From Prochlorococcus sp. AG-409-J19 (GTDB lineage Bacteria > Cyanobacteriota > Cyanobacteriia > PCC-6307 > Cyanobiaceae), in the NCBI GenBank assembly GCA_003215635.1, contig QCKC01000013.1, positions 1 through 36,568 of the forward strand: DNA of 36,568 bases, given 5' to 3'. Below are positions 1 through 8,201 of the stretch, piece by piece (the first letter of the stretch is position 1; each line of letters begins with the position of its first letter). Both the position numbers and the translations under genes were made by a program. The notes beneath the pieces are model-generated. The model saw only the letters and a program-made list of their open reading frames with translations, was not told where the DNA came from and searched no databases.

Positions 1-362
1 AAATCTGCCATTGCTTGAGGTTCTAATTCGAAACTTGGCATTGGCGGTGTTTTGCCACTTACTACCTGCCTAATTAGTTGAGAATCATTCTTTTTGCGGC
101 TAATCCTATGAAGATCTGGACCTACCAGCCCCTGCCCAGCTATTCCATGACAGCCCGCACAATTCATGCGAAATAGTTGTAAACCTCTTTCTTGAGAACC
201 TTTGAGGTGAAGAGTTGCACGTACATATGGATTGATTTGTGAAATACCTAAAAACCAAAGAACTAAAAGAATGCTTGCGGATGCGGCAAGAAGTACCAGA
301 GCTCTAATAAGCCCACCTCCTTGGGAGGGAGAGGTTGCAGCATTAGGTGACGGTTCTGTCAC
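1..362 (-). CDS. cytM: Cytochrome cM (partial, C-terminus outside the window)
   Basis: A membrane-anchored monohaem c-type cytochrome. Reading the minus strand from a GTG at 362, the protein has a short polar N-terminus, one hydrophobic anchor (about residues 20-42, [20 protein letters not shown]), then the CytM-like stretch [13 protein letters not shown], the haem site CAGCH and a conserved TPPMP segment that carries the likely axial Met. This order matches CytM rather than soluble PetJ, which has a cleavable signal peptide. In Synechocystis CytM is a low-abundance, low-potential cytochrome that affects photosynthesis and respiration under mixotrophic or dark heterotrophic growth; that role is family knowledge. 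An upstream ATG in another frame hits a stop at once, so GTG is the start. It is divergent from petG, with 56 bp between starts. Confidence 0.88.
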   Translation of the reverse strand, partial: MTEPSPNAATSPSQGGGLIRALVLLAASASILLVLWFLGISQINPYVRATLHLKGSQERGLQLFRMNCAGCHGIAGQGLVGPDLHRISRKKNDSQLIRQVVSGKTPPMPSFELEPQAMAD

Positions 363-418
363 GAAAAATTCATCGCCATGAAAGAATTGTGATTAGTTCT
401 TCTGAAATTTGCGAAGAA

Positions 419-520
419 ATGATTGAACCACTCTTGTGTGGAATCGTGTTGGGATTAGTGCCAATCACAATCCTTGGCCTTTTTGTGGATGCTTGGAATC
501 AATATCGACGAAGTAGCTAG
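419..520 (+). CDS. petG: Cytochrome b6f complex subunit PetG
   Basis: A 33-residue single-helix subunit of the thylakoid cytochrome b6f complex, needed for its assembly or stability. The protein reads [20 protein letters not shown], then [13 protein letters not shown]. This is the classic PetG layout: an acidic N-terminal MIEPLL, one transmembrane helix (about residues 5-23) and a basic C-terminus with QYRR. ATG at 419 and TAG at 518-520 give the usual family length of about 37 residues or slightly less. It is divergent from cytM. Its last 56 bp overlap the end of rsmD on the opposite strand. It is easily missed because of its size, but the sequence match is strong. Confidence 0.94.
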   Translation: MIEPLLCGIVLGLVPITILGLFVDAWNQYRRSS

Positions 521-1106
521 ATGTTGGTTTGACTAAAAGTAGAGCGCTTTCTCCGTAAATGCGACGATCGGCCTCAGACCAATCATCCGGAATATCTAAA
601 GGCTCTTTTGCTGAGTGCTCACAGATAACTATCGAATTTTTGCCTACCCAATCTCCCGATAGCAGAGCTTCCAGAACTGGCAAATAAAGATTTGAAGAGT
701 AGGGAGGATCCAAATAAACAAGATCAAATCTTTTTGGAAATTTATTTGTTGTGGGCGAATTTTTCTGCCTTGTTTCCCCTCTGAGGAAGCTAATAACTTC
801 ATGCTTAATTACTTTTATGTCAACTGAATAGCCAAGGCTCTTCTCAACGACCTCTAGGTTGGCCTGGCAGGCTTTGTAAGCTTCGAAACTGTTATCAACC
901 GCTAAAACTCTTTTTGCCCCCTTCTGAAGGGCTTCACAGCTCAATGCTCCGCTGCCGCTAAAAAGGTCGAGCCAACAAGAATTCTTTAATTTTTCGGAAA
1001 GGATGTTCATTACAGCTTCCCTAACCCTCGAAGTGGTGGGCCTAGTCGCTTGCCCTATAGGAGAGCGAAGTTTTCTTCCTCCTAAAAGCCTCAATCCACC
1101 TTTCAC
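465..1106 (-). CDS. rsmD: 16S rRNA (guanine-N2)-methyltransferase RsmD
   Basis: An S-adenosylmethionine-dependent methyltransferase of the RsmD family, which makes m2G966 in 16S rRNA (E. coli numbering). Visible motifs are the N-terminal [21 protein letters not shown] segment typical of RsmD, the SAM-binding loop [15 protein letters not shown] (about residues 46-60), the acidic AVDNS strand end, and the catalytic DPPY tetrad in VYLDPPYSS. The start is a GTG at 1106 that shares bases with the hisH stop (GTGA overlap), so the two are probably translationally coupled. The last 18 residues, past the methyltransferase fold, are encoded opposite petG. Length (213 aa) is slightly above the family norm because of that tail. 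Confidence 0.92.
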   Translation of the reverse strand: MKGGLRLLGGRKLRSPIGQATRPTTSRVREAVMNILSEKLKNSCWLDLFSGSGALSCEALQKGAKRVLAVDNSFEAYKACQANLEVVEKSLGYSVDIKVIKHEVISFLRGETRQKNSPTTNKFPKRFDLVYLDPPYSSNLYLPVLEALLSGDWVGKNSIVICEHSAKEPLDIPDDWSEADRRIYGESALLLVKPTSSYFVDIDSKHPQKGQGL

Positions 1107-1744
1107 TGGATTTTAAGTGAATCTATTTCTATCCATTTAAGCCATTTTTCAAGCATCTTTTGACCAGATCTTGAGGATTTTTCAGGATGAAATTGACAAG
1201 CACCTATCTGATCCTTCCACACTATTGCGGCAACCATGTGTTCCCCGAATTTTACGGACGCAGCTAGATCTTCTTGGTTGGTTGGCTTGACTGCAAATGA
1301 ATGAACGAAATACATCCAACTATTTTTGTTTCGTTTCTCTATCAAAGGGGATTCTTTGTGGGCAATTAATGGGGCCCAGCCCATGTGGGGAACCCTTTCT
1401 CCTTGATCAGAAGGAAGCCTATAGACATGACCTTTTAGAAGTCCTAATCCTTCTGCATTTCCTTCATCACTTGATTCGAATAACAACTGAAGTCCTAAAC
1501 AAATTCCAAGTAAAGGTTTTTTATCTTTTACCCATTGCTTCAGAAACGGTACCAATCCTGTTTCTCCCAGATTTTTCATGGCTGGGTCAAAAGCTCCTAC
1601 TCCTGGCAGCACAAGAGCGTCGCAACCTTTTAAGCCTGTAGGTTCTTGAACAATTTTTATTTCACGCTTCAACCTTTTAAAAGAAAGTTCTACGGAATGA
1701 AGATTCCCCATCCCATAGTCGATCAAGCCGAGGCGAGAGTTCAC
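1103..1744 (-). CDS. hisH: Imidazole glycerol phosphate synthase, glutamine amidotransferase subunit
   Basis: The class I glutaminase partner of HisF; together they form imidazole glycerol phosphate and AICAR in histidine synthesis. Seen: the HisH opening LGLIDYGMGNLHSVE, the oxyanion segment LVLPGVGAFDPAM, the nucleophile in LLGICLGLQLLFE (Cys82 in the 213-aa version), and the His-Glu pair in CQFHPEKSS (His186, Glu188). The frame stays open upstream to an ATG at 1903 inside trxA, which would give 266 aa. HisH proteins are about 205 aa and begin just before LGLIDYGMGN, so I chose GTG at 1744. Its stop overlaps the rsmD start. hisF is not nearby. Confidence 0.93.
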   Translation of the reverse strand: MNSRLGLIDYGMGNLHSVELSFKRLKREIKIVQEPTGLKGCDALVLPGVGAFDPAMKNLGETGLVPFLKQWVKDKKPLLGICLGLQLLFESSDEGNAEGLGLLKGHVYRLPSDQGERVPHMGWAPLIAHKESPLIEKRNKNSWMYFVHSFAVKPTNQEDLAASVKFGEHMVAAIVWKDQIGACQFHPEKSSRSGQKMLEKWLKWIEIDSLKIQ

Positions 1745-1838
1745 TGAATTTTCTGGATAGGTCCCTTCATCAGCATTCTCCGAGGATTGTATGGAGAAAC
1801 TGCAATTTGAGGATATCCGGAAATTCCCCCCCCCAGCC

Positions 1839-2162
1839 TTAGAGGTGTTTGGAAATGGTTCCAGAAAGAGTTGCTTTTGGTACAGCCCCGACAACTGTGT
1901 CAACTTTTTGACCGCCTTTGAAGACCATTAGGGTCGGGATACTGCGGATTCCATATTGGCTAGCAACATTTGGATTCTCATCAGTGTTGAGTTTGAAGAC
2001 TTTGATCTTTCCTTCAAATTCTTTTGAGATCTCCTCGACAATTGGTGCAACCATTCTGCAAGGCCCACACCATGGAGCCCAGAAGTCAACTAGTACTGGA
2101 ACGTCACTTTGCAGGACATCTTGTTCAAATGACGAATCCGTTACAGCAGCTGCGCTTGACAT
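1839..2162 (-). CDS. trxA: Thioredoxin
   Basis: A small cytosolic disulfide reductase of the classical m-type-like thioredoxin family, reduced by ferredoxin- or NADPH-dependent thioredoxin reductase and acting on many enzymes. At 107 residues it has the standard length. Motifs: [15 protein letters not shown] with active-site Cys32 and Cys35, the buried Asp in VDFW, the cis-Pro region [11 protein letters not shown] and the closing GAVPKATL. The start ATG at 2162 gives MSSAAAVTD, typical of cyanobacterial TrxA. The stop lies 94 bp upstream of the hisH start, and a run of nine G residues (minus strand) begins shortly after it. Yfr1 lies upstream on the same strand. Confidence 0.97.
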   Translation of the reverse strand: MSSAAAVTDSSFEQDVLQSDVPVLVDFWAPWCGPCRMVAPIVEEISKEFEGKIKVFKLNTDENPNVASQYGIRSIPTLMVFKGGQKVDTVVGAVPKATLSGTISKHL

Positions 2163-2260
2163 TCCTTGATGTATCTATTTCGCAGAAACCTAGCAACCGT
2201 TTTTGCTTAATAGGGACTTCTAGGGGTTTAACTGTGAAAAATGTGACGGTCTAGTAAAGG

Positions 2261-2289
2261 AAAATACAAAAAGCCCGAACGCGTCGGGC
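2261..2289 (-). terminator. Rho-independent terminator of Yfr1 (and probably guaB3)
   Basis: On the minus strand, GCCCGA pairs with TCGGGC (2284-2289 with 2273-2278) around a 5-nt loop, followed by TTTTTGTATTTT. It forms the 3' hairpin of Yfr1. It also lies downstream of guaB3 with no other clear terminator between, so it may end read-through transcripts from guaB3 as well. Confidence 0.9.
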
Positions 2290-2328
2290 AGGTGTGTGTG
2301 AGGAGTGTGTGGGCCAAGGCCCTCACAA
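2266..2328 (-). ncRNA. yfr1: Yfr1 small regulatory RNA
   Basis: The minus strand between guaB3 and trxA carries a 5' stem (2318-2327 paired with 2306-2315, one mismatch, AA loop in + strand terms), a single-stranded stretch with the exact motif ACTCCTCACAC (2296-2306), and a 3' terminator hairpin with a U tail. This is the architecture and ultraconserved core of cyanobacterial Yfr1. The guaB-trxA location matches the known Prochlorococcus locus. Yfr1 is known to pair with porin (som) mRNAs in MED4. A -10-like TAGTAT lies about 6 nt before the proposed 5' end. The exact ends are inferred. Confidence 0.95.
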
Positions 2329-2332
2329 GTAG

Positions 2333-2338
2333 ATACTA
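2333..2338 (-). promoter_or_regulatory. Putative -10 element of Yfr1
   Basis: The minus strand reads TAGTAT about 6 nt upstream of the proposed Yfr1 5' end. It fits a sigma-70-type -10 box. No clear -35 element was seen, which is common in Prochlorococcus. The assignment rests on position and similarity only. Confidence 0.5.
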
Positions 2339-2395
2339 ACGCTTGTTCTCTTTTTGTTTGTCTTGATTCTTGTTGAATTAGGAATAGAGATGAGA

Positions 2396-3568
2396 TCACT
2401 TACCCATTCCGAGTTGTTGAGCTTTTTGGTAGATCTTTCCTTCTGTTAACAAGGAAGGAGCAACGACTACTTCAACTTGTTGCATTTCTTTGATTGATCG
2501 GGCACCAAGAGTCCCCATAGAAGTCTTCAAAGCACCGAGAAGGTTATGAGTTCCGTCGTCAAGAAGTGCTGGTCCCCTAAGAATCCTTTCAAGACTGCCT
2601 GTTTGTCCCACATTTATTCTTGTTCCTCTAGGGAGTACAGGACTTGGTGTTGCCATCCCCCAATGAAATCCTTTGCCAGGGGCTTCATTAGCGCGAGCAA
2701 TGGGAGATCCGATCATCACGGCATCAGCTCCACAGGCAATGCATTTGCAAATATCCCCTCCAGTAACTATTCCTCCATCAGCAATTATCGGTACATATTT
2801 CCCAGTCTCTTTTTGGTAGTCATCACGGGCTGCTGAGCAATCTGCGACCGCAGTGGCTTGAGGCACTCCTACTCCTAGAACTCCTCTTGAGGTGCAGGCT
2901 GCTCCGGGGCCTATGCCTACCATTATTCCGGAAGCACCAGCTTGCATAAGCTCAAGACTCACTTCATAAGTAACACAATTTCCAACGATGACAGGGATGT
3001 CAATATCACTACAAAGTTTTCTGAGATCCAAACTTTCCCTTCCTTCAGGGCCTATATGTTCTGTTGAAACAACTGTGGCCTGAACAAAAAACAGATCTGT
3101 TCCACACTCCTCAAGAATATTGCTGAACCTGATAGCAGCAGCTGGAGTTCCACTTACTGCAGCAATTCCTCCTTTATTTTTTATTTCCTTAATTCGAGAA
3201 CGTATTAATTCTTCTTGAATAGGTTCTTTATAGATTTCTTGCATCAGTGGCACGAATGAATTCTTGTCTACGCTGGAAATGCGATTGAGAACAGACTGGG
3301 TGTCTTGATATCTTGTTTGAATGCCTTCGAGGTTTAGTACTCCAAGAGCACCAAGATTTGAGAGTGATACAGCCATATCAACATCAACAACTCCATCCAT
3401 TGCGCTTGCAATGATTGGTATCTCTCTCTCGAAGCCGCCAATATTCCAAGTTGTATCTGTGATCTCAGGGTCTATGGTTCGACCGCCTGGGACAAGAGCT
3501 ATTTCGTCAATGCCATAAGCCCTGCGAACGACCTTGGAGCGTCCGATATGAATACTCACAGAAGCCAC
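2396..3568 (-). CDS. guaB3: GuaB3-type IMP dehydrogenase
   Basis: A member of the IMP dehydrogenase family, converting IMP to XMP with NAD+ for guanine nucleotide synthesis. The barrel shows IIASAMDGV near the N-terminus, MVGIGPGAACTSRGVLGVG with the catalytic Cys225, and ADGGIVTGGDICKCIACGADAVMIGSPIA (phosphate-binding region, about residues 263-291). At 390 aa it is shorter than GuaB (about 485) and has no CBS (Bateman) pair between strand and helix 4. These are hallmarks of the cyanobacterial/actinobacterial GuaB3 branch (IMP_DH_rel_2), which is an active IMPDH in Synechocystis. It lies downstream of a CAAD protein gene and upstream of Yfr1. A 10-bp palindrome lies 37 bp ahead of its start. 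Confidence 0.92.
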   Translation of the reverse strand: MASVSIHIGRSKVVRRAYGIDEIALVPGGRTIDPEITDTTWNIGGFEREIPIIASAMDGVVDVDMAVSLSNLGALGVLNLEGIQTRYQDTQSVLNRISSVDKNSFVPLMQEIYKEPIQEELIRSRIKEIKNKGGIAAVSGTPAAAIRFSNILEECGTDLFFVQATVVSTEHIGPEGRESLDLRKLCSDIDIPVIVGNCVTYEVSLELMQAGASGIMVGIGPGAACTSRGVLGVGVPQATAVADCSAARDDYQKETGKYVPIIADGGIVTGGDICKCIACGADAVMIGSPIARANEAPGKGFHWGMATPSPVLPRGTRINVGQTGSLERILRGPALLDDGTHNLLGALKTSMGTLGARSIKEMQQVEVVVAPSLLTEGKIYQKAQQLGMGK

Positions 3569-3604
3569 AATGAAGTTCGGTCAAATTAACAAGTAGTGAG
3601 GTCA

Positions 3605-3628
3605 TTGTTCTCAATGGTTTGAGAACAA
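3605..3628. repeat. 10-bp perfect inverted repeat ahead of guaB3
   Basis: TTGTTCTCAA, a 4-nt spacer, then TTGAGAACAA. It sits 37 bp upstream of the guaB3 start and 26 bp downstream of the CAAD gene stop. Neither strand has a U tract directly after the stem, so it is not a canonical terminator. It could be an operator, an attenuator hairpin or a weak 3'-end hairpin. Confidence 0.6.
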
Positions 3629-3654
3629 AATCATTTAGAGGTACCTAAAGCTTG

Positions 3655-4188
3655 CTAGAGGAATCTTTGAACCCTGTCTTTTAGGCCTTCGACGAGCTTT
3701 TTTCTATCCTCATTTCGTATGAGGTTTTTAGTAGAAAATCGAACAAACCAAATGATGCCCACAAGCTCAAAAAGCCTAGGCGCAATAGGGACTCTTGAGA
3801 TGGAGCCTAAAACTTTTCCGTAGATTTGTGCTGCTACTGCAATTACAGCAAAACCAATTAAGAAAAAAATTGGTTTGGATAATTGCTCCCATTGAGAGGA
3901 AAGATTGTTTCTTTCCCACCATTGACCAATTTTGCTAAGAAGTAGGTCCCATTCCCCTCCTTCTTCATCTATTAGTTGATTTGCATCAGAGTCGGTTTTG
4001 ATTTGATATGAAATTTCGTCAGGATTCCCTGATGAAACATCAACTTCTGATGGGGTTGTTTCTCTCAAAGGTTCCGAGTTTGATTCAGGCTCCATGGCAT
4101 TTGCTCCAAAAGAAAGCTGTGAGGATGATTTGGCTTCAAATGAAGCTCCATCTATTTGATTGGGCTGGGATTCCTCAGCCGCAATCAT
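3655..4188 (-). CDS. CAAD-domain (CURT1-like) membrane protein
   Basis: A 177-residue protein with a long acidic, Ser/Gln/Glu-rich and probably disordered N-terminus (about residues 1-95), then two hydrophobic segments (about 105-125, IFFLIGFAVIAVAAQIYGKVL, and 140-152, ELVGIIWFVRFS) and a basic amphipathic end, EDRKKLVEGLKDRVQRFL. This arrangement matches the CAAD domain, found appended to some cyanobacterial aminoacyl-tRNA synthetases and in thylakoid curvature (CURT1) proteins. The family call comes from pattern recognition, so the function (thylakoid membrane association or shaping) is inferred. ATG start at 4188, divergent from gyrA with 150 bp between starts. Confidence 0.75.
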   Translation of the reverse strand: MIAAEESQPNQIDGASFEAKSSSQLSFGANAMEPESNSEPLRETTPSEVDVSSGNPDEISYQIKTDSDANQLIDEEGGEWDLLLSKIGQWWERNNLSSQWEQLSKPIFFLIGFAVIAVAAQIYGKVLGSISRVPIAPRLFELVGIIWFVRFSTKNLIRNEDRKKLVEGLKDRVQRFL

Positions 4189-4338
4189 CGGTCTTGATAT
4201 AACTTCTAGTTTGATTTTATAAGGAAACTCTGAAGGGGGATTAGCAATGTATTAACCCCACATAGACCAATCAGATCGAAATTCACGCTCAACTATTCAT
4301 TTCCCGAGATAATCTAATGGTCGGTACCCAGCTCATAT

Positions 4339-6966
4339 ATGGCTGATCCTTCGGGCCCCTTTAGTGGTGGTCCTGGTGAGTCTGACGATCGGATCATCCA
4401 GACTGACTTACGCAATGAGATGTCGCGCTCATATCTTGAGTATGCGATGAGCGTGATAGTTGGGCGTGCGTTGCCTGATGCTCGTGATGGGCTAAAGCCA
4501 GTACATAGACGCATTCTTTATGCGATGTATGAATTGGGTTTAACTAGTGATAGACCTTATCGAAAGTGTGCTCGTGTAGTGGGAGAGGTGCTTGGCAAAT
4601 ATCACCCTCATGGAGATACGGCTGTATATGACGCTTTAGTGCGAATGGCGCAGGACTTTTCAATGCAAATGCCTTTGATTGATGGGCATGGAAATTTTGG
4701 ATCGATTGATAATGATCCACCTGCTGCAATGCGTTATACGGAGTCACGGCTTCAGGCTCTAACAACTGACAGTCTTCTTGAAGATATTGAAGCTGAAACT
4801 GTTGATTTTTCAGATAATTTTGATGGTTCACAACAGGAACCAACAGTACTTCCTGCGAGAATCCCTCAATTACTACTCAATGGTTCCTCTGGTATAGCGG
4901 TTGGAATGGCAACGAATATTCCTCCTCATAATTTGGGGGAATTAATTGATGGTTTGCAAGCACTAATTTCTAATCCTGAGATTACTGATCAAGAGTTGAT
5001 TAAAATTATCCCTGGCCCTGATTTTCCTACTGGGGGCCAAATACTGGGTCGCGGAGGAATAAGTGAAACTTATTTATCTGGAAGGGGTTCAGTGACTATG
5101 CGTGGCGTGGCGAATATAGAAACTATTGAGTCTGCAGGTAGACCTGATAAAGATGCAGTTATCATTACCCAGCTGCCTTATCAAACCAATAAAGCAGCTT
5201 TGATTGAAAGAATTGCTGAAATGGTGAATGATAAAAAGTTGGAAGGTATTTCAGATATTCGTGATGAGAGTGATCGGGATGGAATGAGAGTTGTTGTTGA
5301 ACTTAGAAGGGATGCTTACCCTCAGGTAGTGCTTAACAACCTTTTCAAGCTTACCCCTCTTCAGAGTAACTTTAGTGCCCACATGCTTGCTCTTGTTAAT
5401 AGTGAACCAATCTTATTAACTCTTAGAAGAATGTTGCAAGTATTCTTAGAATTCAGATTTGAGACAATTGAAAGACGCACTAGATTCTTTCTTAAAAAAG
5501 CGGAAGATCGTGACCATATCCTTTTAGGTTTGTTAGTCGCTTTAGACCAGCTAGATCAGATAATTGCTTTGATCCGAGCTGCATCAGACACTTTAGAAGC
5601 AAAGAAACAATTACAAGACAATCATGGGTTAACTGATATTCAAGCTGATGCAATTCTGCAAATGCAATTAAGACGGCTGACCGCTTTAGAGGCAGATAAA
5701 ATTAGACTTGAGCATGAAGAATTGCTAGTGAAAATTGCTGATCTTAAAGATATACTTAGTAAAAAAGAGCGTGTGTTTGCTCTTATTCAAGATGAGCTTG
5801 CAAAATTAAGAGAAAAATATTATACACCTAGAAGAACAGAGATTCTCGATCTTGGAGGAGGCTTAGAAGATATTGATCTGATAGCAAATGAGCGTTCTGT
5901 TGTTTTGTTAACAGAAACAGGCTACTTGAAAAGAATGCCAGTAAGTGAGTTTGAAGCAACCAGTCGTGGCACTAGAGGAAAGGCTGGTACACGTAGTCAG
6001 GGAGAGGAAGCAGTTAAGCTTTTTATTAGTTGTAATGATCATGATTCATTGCTTTTATTTAGTGATAGGGGAGTAGTTTATTCTCTTCCAGCATATAGAG
6101 TCCCTCAATGTAGTCGTTCTGCGAAAGGCACCCCAATCGTTCAACTTCTTCCTATCCCAAGAGAAGAGGCGATTACATCTTTATTAGCAGTATCTGACTT
6201 TAATGAGGAGACACATCTTTTGATGTTGACTCAAGGAGGATTTATTAAGCGAACATCTTTATTTGCTTTCAGCAAAATCCGAGCTAATGGACTTATTGCT
6301 ATTGGATTGGAAGATGGGGATGCTCTTAATTGGGTAAGACTTGCAGTATCTGGAGATAGTGTTTTGATTGCCTCCAGGAAAGGTATGACTATTCATTTTC
6401 GATTAAATGATGATGAACTTAGGCCGCTTGGTCGGACTGCTAGAGGTGTGAGGTCTATGAACTTAAGGTCAGGTGATTCATTGGTCAGTATGGATGTTTT
6501 ACCTGTTGAACTTGCCGATCGAGTTGCGCAAAGTGTTGAAGAAGATGTTGAAGAGGTTGGAATAGATGCTTCTGATGGACCCTGGGTTTTAGTTGCTTCT
6601 GCAAGCGGACTAGGGAAGCGGGTTCCGGTTACACAGTTTCGTCTTCAAAAACGTGCTGGCATGGGTTTGAGAGCAATGAAGTTCAGAACAGATTCTGATC
6701 AGTTGGTTGGTCTGAGAGTTCTCGGTTTTGGTGAAGAGCTATTATTCGTCAGCGAAAAGGGCGTAATAGTAAGAACAAGTGCTGATAAGATCCCTCAGCA
6801 ATCAAGAGCTGCAACAGGAGTTCGTTTGCAAAAGTTAGATAGTGGAGATCGTTTATCTGAAGTCGTTTTAGTACCTCCAGAAGCTGATGATCAGACTCAA
6901 GTAGTTGATAGTCCAGATTCCAGTGAAATATCTGGAATTGACGATGTATCTGCTAATTCAAATTGA
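4339..6966 (+). CDS. gyrA: DNA gyrase (type IIA topoisomerase) subunit A
   Basis: The DNA-breaking subunit of a type IIA topoisomerase, working with GyrB. The breakage-reunion domain fills about residues 15-480: [41 protein letters not shown] with Thr94 at the quinolone-site position (Ser83 in E. coli), and the catalytic Tyr133 in [10 protein letters not shown]. Six-bladed C-terminal repeats follow from about residue 520 ([75 protein letters not shown]). The GyrA-box is not the canonical QRRGGKG; the first blade instead has SRGTRGKAG. The acidic Asp/Ser-rich tail is typical. ATG start at 4339; the stop overlaps the lycopene cyclase start. Confidence 0.93.
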   Translation: MADPSGPFSGGPGESDDRIIQTDLRNEMSRSYLEYAMSVIVGRALPDARDGLKPVHRRILYAMYELGLTSDRPYRKCARVVGEVLGKYHPHGDTAVYDALVRMAQDFSMQMPLIDGHGNFGSIDNDPPAAMRYTESRLQALTTDSLLEDIEAETVDFSDNFDGSQQEPTVLPARIPQLLLNGSSGIAVGMATNIPPHNLGELIDGLQALISNPEITDQELIKIIPGPDFPTGGQILGRGGISETYLSGRGSVTMRGVANIETIESAGRPDKDAVIITQLPYQTNKAALIERIAEMVNDKKLEGISDIRDESDRDGMRVVVELRRDAYPQVVLNNLFKLTPLQSNFSAHMLALVNSEPILLTLRRMLQVFLEFRFETIERRTRFFLKKAEDRDHILLGLLVALDQLDQIIALIRAASDTLEAKKQLQDNHGLTDIQADAILQMQLRRLTALEADKIRLEHEELLVKIADLKDILSKKERVFALIQDELAKLREKYYTPRRTEILDLGGGLEDIDLIANERSVVLLTETGYLKRMPVSEFEATSRGTRGKAGTRSQGEEAVKLFISCNDHDSLLLFSDRGVVYSLPAYRVPQCSRSAKGTPIVQLLPIPREEAITSLLAVSDFNEETHLLMLTQGGFIKRTSLFAFSKIRANGLIAIGLEDGDALNWVRLAVSGDSVLIASRKGMTIHFRLNDDELRPLGRTARGVRSMNLRSGDSLVSMDVLPVELADRVAQSVEEDVEEVGIDASDGPWVLVASASGLGKRVPVTQFRLQKRAGMGLRAMKFRTDSDQLVGLRVLGFGEELLFVSEKGVIVRTSADKIPQQSRAATGVRLQKLDSGDRLSEVVLVPPEADDQTQVVDSPDSSEISGIDDVSANSN

Positions 6967-8201
6967 CCAATTGCGCGGATGTCTTGGTACTCGGAGCAGG
7001 TCCTGCTGCTCTTTGCATAGTTGCTGAGTTAATTGAGCAAGGCATAAAAGTTACTGCACTTGCATCGCACACTCCAGATCGCCCTTGGCCGAATACCTAT
7101 GGAATTTGGGCTGAGGAGCTTGAATCACTTGGAATGGAATCATTATTGGGGCATCGTTGGCAAAAAACCATTAGTCATTTTGGTAATGGTATTGGTGAGC
7201 AAGGTAATTCTCCAACTCAACACAATTTTGATTATGGTCTATTTGACCCAGTTGCATTGCAGAGATCTTTATTGAAACGATGTGGTGATTTGGAGTGGTG
7301 TGTTGAAACAGCAGAAAATATCGAATTTTTAGGCAATCAAACCAAAGTTATTTGTACCTCAGGGAACACTTTTAGGGGGAGGGTTGTTATAGACGCAAGC
7401 GGGCATAGAAGCCGTTTTGTTAAACGTCCTAATCGTGGTCCTGTTGCGGAGCAAGCAGCATATGGAATTGTTGGACGTTTTAGTTCTCCTCCTGTTGGTA
7501 AAGAACAGTTTGTCTTGATGGATTTCAGGCCAGATCATTTGACTGATAAGGAAAGAAAAGAGCCCCCATCTTTCTTATATGCAATGGACTTTGGTGATGG
7601 GATATTTTTTGTTGAGGAGACTTCTCTTGCTTGCTCTCCGCCTTTTTCATTGAATAAGTTAAAGGAAAGGCTTCATTCTCGGCTTTTACATCGTGGAGTT
7701 TCAGTTACGGAAATAATTCATGAAGAGCATTGTTTATTCCCTATGAACCTGCCTTTGCCTGATCGGAAGCAACCTTTACTTGCTTTTGGAGGAGCAGCCA
7801 GCATGGTTCACCCAGCCTCTGGTTATATGGTTGGTGCGCTCTTGAGAAGAGCGCCTACTTTGGCAAAACAGTTAGCACGAGGCTTAGCTGCTGATCCGCC
7901 ACTTGACTCCTCAACACTTGCTCAAGATGCATGGAATGTTTTGTGGACTCCTGAGCTTGTTCAACGCCATCGCCTTTATCAATTTGGTTTGCGAAGATTA
8001 ATGAGTTTTGATGAGGAGCGTCTACGTCGATTCTTTGACACTTTTTTCAAACTTCCACGAGAAGATTGGGCTGGATTCTTAGCCAATACACTCCCGTTAC
8101 CAAATTTGTTATTGGTTATGATTAGACTTTTTTGGACTTCACCTTGGGATATAAGATTTGGCATGGTTTTGGGTATGTCTTCATATCAATCCTTAAAGTG
8201 A
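6963..8201 (+). CDS. crtL-b: Lycopene beta-cyclase (CrtL type)
   Basis: A plant/cyanobacterial CrtL-type flavoprotein that closes beta-ionone rings on lycopene to give beta-carotene. Seen: the N-terminal dinucleotide-binding motif [11 protein letters not shown] (residues 8-18), the cyclase signature [16 protein letters not shown], the [11 protein letters not shown] block, [20 protein letters not shown], and the C-terminal [23 protein letters not shown] block. It looks closer to Synechococcus beta-type CrtL than to the epsilon-type paralogue of Prochlorococcus, but the two are homologous and I cannot align them here. TTG start at 6963 within the gyrA stop (TTGA), suggesting translational coupling. 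The 3' end overlaps the convergent GH57 gene by 16 bp. Confidence 0.9.
   Translation: MTNCADVLVLGAGPAALCIVAELIEQGIKVTALASHTPDRPWPNTYGIWAEELESLGMESLLGHRWQKTISHFGNGIGEQGNSPTQHNFDYGLFDPVALQRSLLKRCGDLEWCVETAENIEFLGNQTKVICTSGNTFRGRVVIDASGHRSRFVKRPNRGPVAEQAAYGIVGRFSSPPVGKEQFVLMDFRPDHLTDKERKEPPSFLYAMDFGDGIFFVEETSLACSPPFSLNKLKERLHSRLLHRGVSVTEIIHEEHCLFPMNLPLPDRKQPLLAFGGAASMVHPASGYMVGALLRRAPTLAKQLARGLAADPPLDSSTLAQDAWNVLWTPELVQRHRLYQFGLRRLMSFDEERLRRFFDTFFKLPREDWAGFLANTLPLPNLLLVMIRLFWTSPWDIRFGMVLGMSSYQSLK

Noticed and set aside
1297..1641. 114-codon plus-strand frame inside hisH
   Set aside because: Antisense to a clear gene, low-complexity composition, no family resemblance.
1745..1903. N-terminal 53-residue extension of HisH
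   Set aside because: It overlaps trxA, has no HisH-like sequence and makes the protein much longer than the family. GTG at 1744 fits.
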